64,000 nt of DNA from Pictodentalium vernedei (GCA_031216915.1 CM062294.1:387305217-387369216), one strand, 5' to 3'; numbered from the stretch's first letter, positions 30,120 through 41,606 are shown. Program-made: numbers and translations. The notes: generated by a model not told the origin, from the letters alone.

Positions 30120-31230
30120 CAGAGATAATATCTTAATCCTTTACCCAACGTAACAGCCCAAACTGGCCAACACTATTCACAACAAGAAGGGGTATCAGTA
30201 CCCCGTGGCTCACCAGCAGGTGGCCAATGTAAAGGGGTGGCTGGAGTAAAAAAAAAAAAAAGGTCCAAAACCTGCACACAAAAGTCCAAAATTAAAGTAA
30301 ATAATGAGCTAAAGGGCTAAATAATATAATAATAGCCCCAAGAAGCATGCTAACATAAAATAGGAACCATGGCAATATGCTACAAGGTAAGTCTTCACTT
30401 TGAGGAAAAGAAAGACAAACCTCAAAACCTGCACATAAAAGTAAAAAAAAAAAAGTATCACATTTGTTTCAATGGGTTAAAATTGAGAAAAATACCTTGA
30501 TAATGTCACAGTAACCACCATGGCAATATGCCAGTAAGGTGAAACTCTACCTGAAAAATATCCACTTGGAAGAAAAGATAGAAAAACCTCAAAACCTGCA
30601 CATAAAAGTCCAAAAAGTATCACATTTGTTTCAAAGGGTTAAAATTTAGAAAAATAACCTGAAAATGTTACAGTAACCTCCATGGCAATATGCCAGTGAG
30701 GTAAAACTCCACTTAAAAAAAATATCAAAACCTGTACACAAAAGTCAAAAACCTGCACACAAGTCCAAAATTAAGGAAAGAAGCAGCTAAAGGGTTAAAT
30801 AATCTAATACTAGCCCCAAGAAGCATCCTAACATAAAATAGGAACCATGGCAATATGCTACAAGGTAAGTCACCACTTGGAAGAAAAGAAAGACAAACCT
30901 CAAAACCTGCACATAAAAGTAAAAAAAAGTATCACATTTGTTTCAAAGGGCTAAAATTGCAAAAAATACCCTAAAATGTTAAGGTAACCACCATGGTAAT
31001 ATGCCAGTAAGGTAAAATTTCACTTGAAGACAAAATTTCAAAACCTGTACACAAAAGTCAAAAACCTGCACAGAAAAGTCAAAAACCTGTACACAAAAGT
31101 CCAAAATTCAAGTAACTAAGCATGGAAAGGGTTGAATAAAATATTACTATCCCTGAAAAGCATGCTGACATAAAAAAAAAATCAAAAAAAAAAAAAAAAA
31201 ATCAAAACCTGCACACAAACGTTCAAAATG
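30120..31230. repeat. Minisatellite, units of roughly 140 bp
   Basis: Imperfect units share CCATGGCAATATGCCAGTA, AAAACCTGCACATAAAAG and ATCACATTTGTTTCAAAGG. At least five are recognisable near 30360, 30520, 30680, 30845 and 30990. The array ends in A-rich sequence at 31170-31205. No coding signal is seen. Confidence 0.75.
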
Positions 31231-31347
31231 AATGAATCCGGATGCCACTGACGCCGCCGGCATGAGGGCTATGCCATAGGCTCACACAACTATCGTTGGT
31301 GAGCCAAAAACTGCCAATTAATTTTCAGTATATTTTCTTTTTTTGTA

Positions 31348-31439
31348 TCAAAAACATAGGTTATGACCCCCCCCCCCCCCCCTCTTTGGAACAAGCTCAT
31401 CAAGCTCTTCCAATGAGGTATCATAACCTATGTTTTTGA
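31348..31439. repeat. Hairpin H2 (conserved apex, unique stem)
   Basis: The stem TCAAAAACATAGGTTATGA is perfect on both sides. The apex contains GGAACAAGCTCATCAAGCTC followed by TTCCAATGAGG. A C-run of about 18 is inserted in the left arm. Downstream is GTTAGGTAAAGGGTTAAAT (31493-31512), a terminus also seen near other members (2950, 30136, 52780, 56680). Confidence 0.75.
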
Positions 31440-31587
31440 GAAAAAAAATAGATATTCACGAATCTTGTTTGCAAGTGCCATCTGCTTTTCATGTTAGGTA
31501 AAGGGTTAAATAAAAATAAACTGAAACAAACCGATTAATAAGATCAATTGCATAGCTTAGGTTTGTGTAAAACATTGAAGGATGTAA

Positions 31588-31593
31588 TTTATT
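31588..31593 (-). terminator. Candidate polyadenylation signal
   Basis: AATAAA on the minus strand, 11 nt beyond the TAA that ends the candidate terminal exon at 31604. Its position fits, but AATAAA is common in AT-rich DNA. Confidence 0.3.
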
Positions 31594-31603
31594 CATTTAA
31601 GTG

Positions 31604-31729
31604 TTATTTATATTGTTTTCTTTCCTGTTTTCTTTTATGGAAAACACACTCAATTTGTTTGTTTGTTGGGTATTGATAAAGATGAATTTCAAGATAGTTC
31701 AGTGTTCTACTGGAATGTGTTGAGAGGGG
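31604..31729 (-). CDS. Candidate terminal exon of a membrane-protein gene
   Basis: An acceptor-like CTTGTCTTTCAG (minus strand) precedes 42 open codons ending in TAA. The translation contains SSRTLNYLEIHLYQYP and a basic end (HKRKQERK). YLEI and YQYP could be cytoplasmic tyrosine motifs. It is phase 0 at its start, matching the phase-0 exit of the candidate 33-nt exon at 34234-34266. It does not match the phase-2 exit of the transmembrane exon, so at least one exon would be missing between them. Supported only by splice-site appearance, phase and the nearby AATAAA. Confidence 0.35.
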   Translation of the reverse strand, partial: PLSTHSSRTLNYLEIHLYQYPTNKQIECVFHKRKQERKQYK

Positions 31730-31878
31730 CTGAAAGACAAGCAGTTTAGCTATACCACTTCTTGCTGTGTACTCAGATACAGAACTACAGATATAGAAGT
31801 GGAGCAAACACAGCTATGGTATCATGAATGCGGTGAAATCAGGTCTTCCTTACAAAACTGTAGAATCTCACTTATCAA

Positions 31879-34135
31879 ACAAGAGGCGCCAAGGGGCCTT
31901 AATCACTCACCCGATAAAGTGGTTCAAAAAAGATCACATTCAGTTAGTCATGGTTCTTCATCACTACAGAGGAATGAAATCATGAAATTATTGACAACTC
32001 TAGTGTCCATGTCAGATCATTATTATCATAGGTCTTCCTGACTGCTTCCAATTTTATCAACTGTAGACCAGCACTGCCAAACTTCCAAGGGTTATTATAT
32101 CACTGCAGTTTGAAATGAAAATTTTATGGAAAAAAAACCACTTAGAAATGGATTTGAACAACCCGCCTATCCCCTCTCCCAAAGAGAGCCCAAAATTTAA
32201 GGCACGGACTGAATCCAATCTTCCCAGAGATGTTATATACCAAATATGAAAAGATTCTGATTGGTGGTTCTGGAGAAAAAGAGTTTTGAAGAAAGTCCCT
32301 CATATTGCACTAAGTTAAAATTCAGGCTCCAAATATTAACCTAGGAACTCGATTTGAACAAACAATCTGAAGAAGATGATTTTAAAACAAATTTCCTCAT
32401 ATTGCACTAAGTTAAACTTTGGGTGCCAACAGAGAGCCCAAATATTAACCCAGGGTCCCGATATGAACAAATAGGAATCTGAGCCCCCTAAAGATATTGC
32501 ATACCAAATATGAAAGCATTCTGACTGGTGGAGCTGAAAAAAAAGATTATCTAAAGAAATTTCTTCATATTGCAATAAGCTAAAGTTTGGGCTCCAATAG
32601 CGAGCCCAAATATTAACACAGGGACTCAATTTGAACAAACTTGAATCTGCCCCCCCCCCCCCCCCCCCCCCTAGAGATGTTGTATACCAAATATCAAAAA
32701 GATTGTAATTGATGGTTCTGGAGAAAAAGATTTTTAAAGAAATTCCCTCATATTGCACTAAGTTAAACTTTGGGCTGCAATAGAGAGCTCAAATATTAAC
32801 CCAGGGGCCCTGATATGAACACACATGAATCTGACCCTCCTAGAGATGTTATATATGAAATATGAAAGGATTCTGACTGGTGGATCTGAAGAAGATTTTT
32901 GAAGAAATTTTCCCACATTGTACTAAGGTAAAATTTGGGCCCCCATAGAGAGCCCAAATGTTAACCCAGGAACTCAATTTGAACAAACCTGAATCTGACC
33001 TGCCTAGAGATGTTGTATACCAAATATGAAAGGATTCTGACTGGTGGATCTGAAGAAGAAGATTTTTAAAGAAATTTTCTCATATTGCACTATGTTAAAA
33101 TTTGGGTCCCCATAGGAAGCCCAAATATTAACTGAGAGATTTGATGCGAACAAACTTGAATCTGACCCTTGTAACAATGATGTTTACCAAATATTAAAAC
33201 ATTCTGACCAGCAGTTCTGAAGAAGATTTTTGAAGCTTATTTCCCATATTGCCCTAAGTTAAGATTTGGGATCCTGTATTGAGCCTAAATACAAACTAAG
33301 GGGCTTAAATTGAACACACTCGTATCTTACTCCCCCTCCCCCTCCTATGGATGCTGTATGCCAAATATCAGAAGATTCTGATCAGTGGTTCCGGGGAAGA
33401 ATTTTTTAAACATATTTGCAAATATGGTGGCTCAGCATTTTTTCAATACCCCCCCCCCCCCCTCCCCCCAACAGAACATGCTAACAAAACTGATGCCAAT
33501 ATTTTTTTTTATCATTCAATTCTACTGGTCCTAAGGATGCTTCACACCAAATAACAGTTCTCTGTTCCATGTGGTTTGTGAAGTATGGGAATTTGAAAAT
33601 ATTTTCTATTTTTAGTTACTGGGGTTCCCACAGAGAACATGGGAAATGTTTTTTAGCATGAATCAAGTACTTATGACCCAATAATACCACATACCGAATT
33701 TCGTTCCAATCGGACAATCGGTTCAGAAAATAGAAATTGGACCAGGGCCCAAAATCTTGTCCCTCCCATTACGAAGGCAAATATTGCTTCACAAACTTCA
33801 TTTGAACAAATTTGACATCACAATTCAGAAGGAAGCTTCATACCAAATATCAAGTCATTGTACCCACTGGTTCATAAGAGGAGGATTTTTCTAGAATTTT
33901 GGGGCATTTTCCTCCATTCCCTCCCTATGGAGCAGGGCAACTTTATCTGGACAAACTCGAATTGACATATGATAAGGACCATGCATATCAAATTACGTTC
34001 AATTTGGCCCAGGGGTTTAGGAGGAAAAGTCGATAATGTAAAGTTCATGATGGACGAACTGATGGACGGACACCAGACGACCGGCAGAAAGTGATCACTT
34101 GAGCTCCCCCTAACTTTCAGTCAGGTGAGCTAAAA
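31879..34135 (+). mobile_element. Hairpin-capped modular repeat A
   Basis: Starts ACAAGAGGCGCCAAGGGGCC and ends TCAGGTGAGCTAAAAA. The interior holds about seven imperfect 170-bp modules with CTAGAGATGTTGTATACCAAA, ATTCTGACTGGTGGATCTG, CATATTGCACTAAGTTAAA and GAGCCCAAATATTAAC. A different 3' segment follows (33530-34080), then a GATGGACGGACACCAGACG stretch. No protein is encoded. Same plan as repeats B and C. It lies between the candidate terminal exon and the 33-nt exon. Confidence 0.75.
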
Positions 34136-34233
34136 ACAAAAATGTGAACATTGAACTCAGCTGCTTTTTACAAATCCTATTTCTTGATTCAGACCTAATT
34201 TCGCATTATAAAAAAGAGGAAAAATCAACACAC

Positions 34234-34266
34234 CAGAGTCTGTGTCGCAACTGGATCATGATCTAA
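34234..34266 (-). CDS. Candidate 33-nt microexon
   Basis: Minus strand: TGTTCTCTTTCTCAG acceptor, 33 nt open only in phase 0 (LDHDPVATQTL), then donor GTGTGTTG. Exit phase 0 agrees with the entry phase of the candidate terminal exon. Short exons are easily mimicked by chance, so this is tentative. Confidence 0.3.
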
Positions 34267-34578
34267 CTGAGAAAGAGAACAATTTTTGATCACAGCATCA
34301 TGACGAGTCTCTTTTAATCATTTATGTATACTGCAAAGTTATGATTCAGATTTTATTTTAGAAGTATTTATTTATTTATTTATTACACGCCTGTTCTATG
34401 AAATCCCCCAAAACAGCAACACTAAACCATGCGGAAAACGAAAATCTGTTCCGCACATATGTGCAGAACGGAAATCGTAGACAGACTATTTTTAAATAGA
34501 AGTGAAATTTCACTGGAATTTTCTACAAATAGTGCAATGCAATTACAATTTGAATTGCTAGCGATAGCTGAAAATCGT

Positions 34579-34640
34579 CCCCTGAGTTTCAACGTGTTCT
34601 ATGTGCCAGTAGGCACATAGAACACATTGGAACTCAGGGG
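34579..34640. repeat. Foldback F1, near-perfect palindrome
   Basis: The arms CCCCTGAGTTTCAACGTG and TTCTATGTGCC fold back on GGCACATAGAA and CACATTGGAACTCAGGGG around a 4-nt loop AGTA, with one or two mismatches. Confidence 0.8.
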
Positions 34641-34765
34641 ATGAAATAATAACATGGGTTCCCCTCACAAATTTGGTTGGCGATAAAATGTGTTGTTTTT
34701 GTTGATAGTTGTCAAATGAATTGCTGAGTATCCTTCTCATAGTTGTTTTTATAGACGTTAAGGTA

Positions 34766-34938
34766 TGTAATAAACACAGAGTGACACATGCGTGTGAATG
34801 GTTTAATCGATATGGCACTTGTGCCATCACAGAAGGATAAAACTCGAGGCCTACGGCCTCTTATTTTATCCTTCCGGGGTGGCACTTGTGCCATATCGAT
34901 TAACCCATTCACACGCATGTGTCATTCTGTATATTTAT
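34766..34938. repeat. Foldback F2, about 173-nt palindrome
   Basis: The outer end GTAATAAACACAGAGTGACA pairs with TGTCATTCTGTATATTTATT. Inside, GTGTGAATGG, ATCGATATGGCACTTGTGCC and AAGGATAAAA each have complements on the other arm, meeting at GAGGCCTACGGCCTC. It shares its outer 14 bp with F3, but the rest of the stem differs. Confidence 0.82.
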
Positions 34939-35178
34939 TGCTGTTTTAGGTCACTTGTAGTATTTGTTGCTATGTCAAGACTGCAAAACAAGCATGAATT
35001 CAAGTATAACTAATAATTTACAGCTGTACTGCCCACTTTAGAGGACTTCCACAACAAGCATTGATTACCTATTTTTCAAGTACAGTAGAACTTATTTACA
35101 ACAGTAAACAAGCACTGCTCCTCTTCCTGAGGTTCCAAAGGAGGTCAATTTAGATGCAAACAAAATATCATTACTCAC

Positions 35179-35266
35179 CCTTTTCTTTTCTTACAAATGA
35201 CTACAACAATAATACTAATCAATATTAATAAAATAACCACAACTGGAATGGCAACAAGCAGTGATC
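35179..35266 (-). CDS. Host exon: transmembrane helix and basic stop-transfer
   Basis: Minus-strand acceptor: pyrimidine tract CTTTTTCTTTTTTAG before 35266. Donor: GTGAGT after 35179. The 88-nt exon is open in one frame only. It begins GA+TCA and encodes about 23 hydrophobic residues (LLVAIPVVVILLILIS... IIVVVI) followed by CKKRK, a textbook single-pass helix with a cytoplasmic basic anchor. Its entry phase completes the codon left by the EGF-like exon at 38405-38472 (G+GA = Gly), so the two splice in frame. It leaves phase 2 (GG). The protein is probably a type I receptor-like membrane protein; its family is not determined. Confidence 0.75.
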
Positions 35267-35350
35267 CTAAAAAAGAAAAAGAAAAAAGGATGCTAGAGGA
35301 TCTAGTAATAACAGTTTTTACATGATTTTTTCATACATACTAAACCTATA

Positions 35351-35768
35351 CAATAGAACCCTGTTAATTGAATAGCTACTCTGTCAGTTAATAATATTCA
35401 ATTCATGGGAGTATTCAATTAACAGGAGTTTGGTCATTTTCCTGTATTTTAGTTATCAGCTGAATATTTATTCTATTAGATCTTGTTTGACAGAGCTCTA
35501 TCAAACATGATGTAATCAATTCAATGCTTATATAGGATGTACTAGGGCCTGATAGGTCAATAAACCTCAGAAATTCAGTTGTCAAATTAATTCTATTACA
35601 CTTAACTAGATTTTTAATTCCATAAACAGGAGTTTAGTTTATAATCTATAAGTAATTAACAGGTCAAATTTGTACTGAAGATATGGTAAATAAGTTGGTG
35701 TTTGAAAGTTATATCCAATTAAATGGATTATTCAATCAAGAGATATTGAATTAAAAGGGCTCCATGGC
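35351..35768 (-). mobile_element. Pogo-like MITE P1 (inverted relative to P2)
   Basis: Its ends resemble P2 in the opposite orientation: CAATAGAACCCTGTTAATTG at the left and TTAAAAGGGCTCCATGG at the right. Internal pieces ATTAGATCTTGTTTGACAGAGCTC and GTATTCAATTAACAGGAG are shared with P2 (short excerpts). Too decayed to confirm a TA duplication at both ends. Confidence 0.6.
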
Positions 35769-36617
35769 ATTACAAAAAATGTAACTTCATGGCCATAATA
35801 TAGCCACAGGTGTTCATATGGTGAGAAAGAAAGTAGTGTTGAAACCATTCCACAATTAGTCGAAGTCAACTTGATTACCAGTAATAGCCGACTAGTCGTA
35901 AACATATTTATTACACATCCATTCAACTTTAAACCCTTGTATTTAATGGAATAGCCACTATGACATAAATGATTCTGTATTCAATGGGTGAGGTACAACC
36001 CAGAACATTTTTCCCCAACACTGTTCATACTAGTTCCTTTCACATCGAGTCATTAGTTACGCTGCGAAAAGTTTCCAAATTTCGTTATACAATTATCGAC
36101 AGTCTGTCGCATGGTGTGAAAATGATAACGTTCAAAGCAAAATAAAGTCGGTTCACAAAAAATTTGTTAACCAAAATGAGATAATATTTTAAAAAAAACC
36201 CAATCAATTCCAATCAGAACATTAACCCAGTCCCATGGCTGTCACGTTTTGTGGATCCATTATATCTAAATTGGTCAACTTTATTTCAGTAAATCTTTGT
36301 CCATGTTAACATGCTTCAAACTTCTTTTAAAAATGTTTCTCCCAGCTGTTTTGCAAATCTGTACAACTTTGTACTTGTATTTTTACTAACAGTAATGGCC
36401 ACCAAATGGTTTCCAGAATGGAATGGAATGGGCACCAGCCGAGGAGAAACAGCAATCTGAATTTCAACAAACACTGGTTCCGAAAAGGTTGTTTTGATTT
36501 TTTATCTATCCATCTGATCAGTACAGCTTCAGTCAAAACAAACAGACTCTTCACCTTTGGGTTTAAACATCGGAATTAAAATTTGTTTATTTAAATGAAT
36601 TTTAATGCATGGGTTGT

Positions 36618-36796
36618 GTAATAAACACAGAATGCGATGTGTGTTTGAATCGGTGGGTGTTTTACACAACGAGTTGGAATGGCGTTGTCATATTTCGCGA
36701 CAGCTGTAGGCTCTCGTGAAATATGACTATGCCATTCCAACGAGTTATGTAAAACACCCACCAATTCAAACACACATCGCGTTCTGTCTATATATT
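36618..36796. repeat. Foldback F3, about 179-nt palindrome
   Basis: The ends GTAATAAACACAGAATGCG and CGCGTTCTGTCTATATATT pair. The long arms carry GTGTGTTTGAATCGGTGGG, TGTTTTACACAACGAGTTGG and GTCATATTTCGCGA with matching complements and a small loop near GCTGTAGGC. Same outer end as F2, different inner stem. Confidence 0.82.
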
Positions 36797-36921
36797 CCAT
36801 TCCCAATACAAGTTACAGCACAGGGCTGGTGCATTTCATCTTTTTTCCCATTTCCAGAACAAGTTACAGAACCTGATTGGTAAGTTTTGTCGCAGTGACT
36901 TTGGTATTCACCATCAGTTTA

Positions 36922-37333
36922 CAGTGGAGCCCACTTAAATGGATATCTCGTAACTGAATAACCCTGTTAATTGAATATAATTTCCAAACACAAAACCATT
37001 TACCATACCTCCAGAACAAATTCGAACTGTTAATTAAATATAGGTTATAGAGTAAACTCCTGTTATTTGAATAAAAATCTTGTAACCTGTAGAGAAATTA
37101 CCCTGACTTGCCCCAGTTTTCCTTTGTTTATAGACCTATTTGGCCTCAGTACATCAAATACAGGCATTCAATCTATTATATCTTGTTTGACAGAGCTCAC
37201 ATATATAATAGAATAAATGCCAAGTTTATCTCTAGAATACAGGAAAGTGAACCAATCCCTGTAAATTGAATACACCAGTTAATTGAATACTTTTCATTGG
37301 CAAAGTAGCCATTTAATTAACAGGACTCTACTG
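36922..37333 (+). mobile_element. Pogo-like MITE P2
   Basis: A 412-bp element with terminal inverted repeats CAGTGGAGCCCACTTAA and the complement of TTAACAGGACTCTACTG, flanked by TA on both sides. TIRs beginning CAGT(A/G)GAG with a TA target are typical of the pogo/Tigger branch of Tc1-mariner. No transposase. Confidence 0.72.
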
Positions 37334-38404
37334 TATTTAAGCTTGTTATCCCTAACAAATGTTTAATCATGGACGAAACAATCCTTGTACAATAATAACA
37401 TGACAATGAAACACACCAACCACCAACTGATTGCTTTGACAGATTTTGGAATGTCAATGTTGGTTTATTTTAGATAAACAATCTAAAAAAAAAAATAGAA
37501 TTTGGCAAGTTTGTGTGTGGATTTCTGGGAATGGTCATCAAATGTGAAGCATTAGATTTCTTTTTAAATTGTTCTGATTCCATTTGGCACTTTTCAGAAA
37601 TAGGTACCCCACTACAAATCGCCACCAAAGTAGTGAAATGCAGTGTTAGTGGCTATTCAAAAATATGTCTGTTAAGTATTGTATTTGTAGTCATAGATTT
37701 CCTTCCTCTTACAGAAGCATATGAATTACTATAAATACAACATGATCTATTTTTAACCTTTCCATGTGTGTTGTGGTTAACAATAAAAAAAAAAATTTCT
37801 TCAAAAGCATACAGTCATCTACAGAATGAGGTCTCCAGAGGGTAGCGTCAGTGGGGTAGCATCATGATATTTAACCTCTGTGAACCTCAATCAGAATCAA
37901 TGTCAGAGGCTTGAACAGAAAGAAGTCGCCAGATGATAAGTTGGCCCACTGTATGGATAGCAACAGCAAATTCACCATTTGGGGACCTCATTCTACAAAT
38001 GACACATTGCTATTTCCAGGCATGTTTGAATGTACAGGGAACTAATTGATCGGCTCCAAGTCGATTAATGGCTGGCAATTAGTCAACTGAAAAATTTCCT
38101 CATCATTTCAACACTAAAATCAATTTCAGAGTAAGTACTTTCATTCAATTATTTTTTATTTTTCAATGGCTGTTTTACTTCCAAGGGTTTTCAAGCCATC
38201 CTTAAACTCTAATATTTTTCAAGCATTGGTTGCTGCAGATGACAAAATTCATTAAAGAACTGGTTAGTATGCAAAAAATCACAGAAATTTAATTCAAATG
38301 GAAGAATGAAACCATCAATTTTGTCCCCACCCACCCACCCACCCACCCACCAAAGAGAATAGATTAAAAGAAAATACTTGAAAGAATAAATATAAGAACT
38401 TTAC
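37334..38404. other. Intron-like DNA between EGF-like and TM exons
   Basis: AT-rich, no supported gene. Holds a CCCA-type simple repeat (38327-38351) and short A-rich runs. It belongs to the presumed intron of about 3.1 kb between 35267 and 38404. Confidence 0.4.
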
Positions 38405-38472
38405 CTTTCTCATCCTCTAAACTCTGAGTTTCCTTTTCTTTGCAAAACCTGCCAGTGAATGCTTGGTGACAC
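38405..38472 (-). CDS. Host exon: end of an EGF-like domain
   Basis: The acceptor TTTTCTTCTTTCAG precedes 38472, and the donor GTAAAG follows 38405. The 68-nt exon (1+66+1) encodes CHQAFTGRFCKEKE then QSLEDEK. The C-x5-G-x2-C pattern (CHQAFTGRFC) is the last disulfide segment of an EGF-like repeat, followed by a charged juxtamembrane linker. The trailing G plus GA of the exon at 35179-35266 forms a Gly codon, placing the helix directly after. Upstream exons were not found in the window; TE-rich DNA fills the space. Confidence 0.7.
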
Positions 38473-38613
38473 CTGAAAGAAGAAAATAAATTTGAAATGA
38501 CAAAATCATGCAGTAATTTGCAGTCAGTGCAATCAGTAATTGTTTCAAAATACATAAAACTAAGATGCTTTCTGTGAAATAATACTGACCATAAAATGTC
38601 ATGATGTTTGAAA

Positions 38614-40585
38614 ACAAGAGGCCCCACGGGGCCTGAAGCGCACATCTTGAACAGAACACAATATAAACAGAGTCCAAGAATGAGTCTACATTAAGCAATC
38701 CATCTCCATAAGATACACTGTCAATCCTTGAGTCCCTCAGGAGTGACAAAAATAATCCGGGCATCATGCCTTTTCTTCAGTTGATCATAATGTAAAATGT
38801 AGAGCTCCCCTATGAAGCCCCTTGATACAACCTATGTGTATTAATCTTAGTTACACACCTCTGGAGGGTACTGAATATAAAATTTTTAATTCTTCAGCAA
38901 CATGGCCAATTCTGGCTCTCATTGGGAGTCCAAATATTAACCCACACTCTCAATTTGAACAAAGCTGAATCTGACTTCCCTAGAGATGTTGTGTACCAAA
39001 TATGAAAACATTCTGACAGTTGGATCTGAAGAAGAGAAATTTTAAAGAAATTTCTTCATATTGCACTAAGTTAAAATTTGGGCTACCATAGCGAGCACAA
39101 ATATTAACCTACGGATTCGATTTGAACAAACTTGAATCTGACCCCCCTAGAGATGTTGTACACCAAATATGAAAGCATTCTGACTAGTGGATCTGAAGAA
39201 GATTTTTGAAGGAATTCCCTCATATTGTACTAAGTTAAATTTCAGGTTCCCATATGGAGCCCAATTATTAACCCAGGCACTCGAATTGAACACACTTGAA
39301 TCTGACCCCCCTAGAGATGTTGTATACCAAACATGAAAGCATTCCGACTGGTAGGTCGGAAAAAGAAGATTTTTAAAGAAATTTCCTCATATTGCACTAA
39401 GTAAAAATTTGGGCTACCATAGAGAGCCCAAATATACACCTAGGGATCCGATTTGAACAAATTTGAATCTGACCCTCCTAGAGATGTTGTATACCAAATA
39501 TGAAAGCATTCTGCCTGGTGGATCTGAAGAAGAAGATTTTTAAAAATGATCCCCCATATTGAACAAAGTTAAAATTAAAGCCCAAATATTAATCTAGGGA
39601 CTTGGTTCGAACAATCTTGAATCTGACCCTCATAACAATGATGTATACCAAACATTAAAAGATTCTGACTGGTGGTTTTAAAGAAGATTTTTAAAGAATA
39701 TTCCCCATATGACCCTAAGTTAAAAATTTGGGCTCCTGTATTGAGCCCAAATATGAACGAATGGGCTTTATTTTAACAAACTTGTATCTGCCCCCTCCCT
39801 CCCCCCCCCCCCCCCCCCCCCTATGAATGCTGTATATCGAATACTAAAAGATTCTGATGATTGATTCTGGAGAAAAGATTTTAAAAATTTTTTGCAAATA
39901 TGCTGACTCAGCATTTTTTTTTGATGCCCATTACAGAACACCCTAACATAACCGATGGCAATTTTCTTTTTACCATTCAATTCTACTGGTCATAAGGATA
40001 CTTCATACCAAATAACAGCTCTCTGTTATGGGTGGTTTGGGAATTATGGGTGTTTGAAAATATTTCTATTTTTATCTCCCAGGGTTCCCATGGGGGATGC
40101 AGGAATTTTTTTTTTTTTGCATGAGTCAAGTACTTATGACCCAATAATACCACATACCAAATTTGGTTCAAACCGGACCATCAGTTCAGAAAATAAAAAT
40201 TTGGGGCGGGGCCAAAAATCTTACCCCTCCTGGTAACAAAGCCAAATATTGCTTCACGAACTTTGTTTGAACAAACTTGATTCTACACTTCAAAAGGAAG
40301 CTCCATAACAAATATCAAGTCATTGTACACACTGGTTCATGTGAAGAAGATTTTAAAAATATTTTGGAGCATTTTCCCCCACTTCCTCCCTATGGGGCTG
40401 GGCATGTTGAGTTGAACAAAATTGCAATGCCCTTTTGGGGTCATCACTCACACAAACTTTCACTTGAATTAGCCCAGTGGTTTTGGAGGAGAAGACCAAA
40501 ACATGGTGTTGACAGACGACGGATGGATGAAAGATGGAGAGCAATGAGATTAGCTCAACTTGACTTTGGCAAGATGAGCTAAAAA
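38614..40585 (+). mobile_element. Hairpin-capped modular repeat B
   Basis: Begins ACAAGAGGCCCCACGGGGCC, itself a perfect small hairpin, and ends GATGAGCTAAAAA. It carries about five 170-bp modules homologous to those of repeat A, then the same type of 3' segment (39950-40500) and a GACGACGGATGGATG stretch. A C-run of about 22 sits near 39799-39820. Confidence 0.75.
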
Positions 40586-40692
40586 GACCAAATCCTAATT
40601 GCTTTCATTCCTTTTCCTAACAAATTGGCCGCATACGCCTCTGTAATTTACATACAAATTGAACAGTTAAAAACTATTATTCTTCAAAACAT

Positions 40693-40782
40693 TTCAACAA
40701 AACCATATCATGTCATCCCTTCATTTGAACGAGCTCGTCAAGTTCATTCCAATGAGGGGAAACATGACATGGTTTAATTGAA
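40693..40782. repeat. Hairpin H3 (conserved apex, unique stem)
   Basis: TTCAACAAAACCATATCATG pairs with CATGACATGGTTTAATTGAA. The apex is TTTGAACGAGCTCGTCAAG with TTCATTCCAATGAGG. A truncated relative with the same left arm is at about 3025-3045. Confidence 0.72.
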
Positions 40783-41518
40783 CCTTTTTGAAAAAAATTT
40801 GAAAATAAATAATTAAATTAATAAATTTGATATCGTATGCTTAAGTAAAGAGTTAATTGGGAGAATCATCACTACATGCCCAAATAATAAATCTCAGTAA
40901 CCTTGTTCCAACAAATCAAAACATTGAATGAAAAAAAATTTGCTCACACACACAAATGCTGTTGCAGAGTCTGCTTGTCATGACACATCAATGTAATAAT
41001 AATAATAAATCTTCGGCTTGTTGTGGTCCTCTAATGAGGCCTACAGTAACCCAGTACCCTGCTGGGGTATTCCTCCTCCATTCTCTCTCCTAATCTCCCA
41101 GCATTCAGTCAAAAACTGTTCCATAATTCCCCTCATTGGTGCCTTCTCGATCTCCCCAACTATAAAATGTACCCTTTTCCTCATGTCATTCCTCATGAAT
41201 TTTTGCTTCAGAAGTTAAAAAATTTATAGTAATTTCTATATTTTTTATACTTACCAATGACCCAGACATAGCTGCTGGTGCTAACTATTAAAATATAGGG
41301 CCAAACACAAATTTTGCCCCCCAATCCCCAAAATTTGCATCTAAAACCAAAGAAAACATGTCCTTAAAGGCCCTCCACACTTCGCCTCTACTGCGCATGC
41401 ACAGTGTCAAGGACGTTCCGAAATTGGCGCCATTAATCATTCTAAAAACCAGTGCCTGGTAAGCGCTATGTACTCAGCGGGGAGGCAAGAGTTCCCAACT
41501 CCTGGGAGGGCCATTCCT

Positions 41519-41606
41519 GTCTGGGTCATTGGTAAGTATAAAAAATATAGAAATTACTATAAATTTTTTAACATTTTTATACTGTACCAATGACCCAGAC
41601 ATAGCT
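41519..41606. repeat. E3 ICR
   Basis: Reverse complement of the E3 left tip (ending TTTTTTAAC) joined to the reverse complement of its right tip (ATTTTTATACTGTACC), as in E1/E2. The subfamily change CAGACATAGC is present here and in the ITRs, so tips and ICR changed together. Confidence 0.85.

Noticed and set aside
30120..31230. CRISPR-like array
   Set aside because: Repeat units are about 140 bp, imperfect, with no short constant repeat alternating with unique spacers, and the genome is animal-like.
31879..33400. Short ORFs in modular repeats as genes
   Set aside because: They recur with each module, start and stop at random, cross poly-C tracts, and show no conserved protein between modules.
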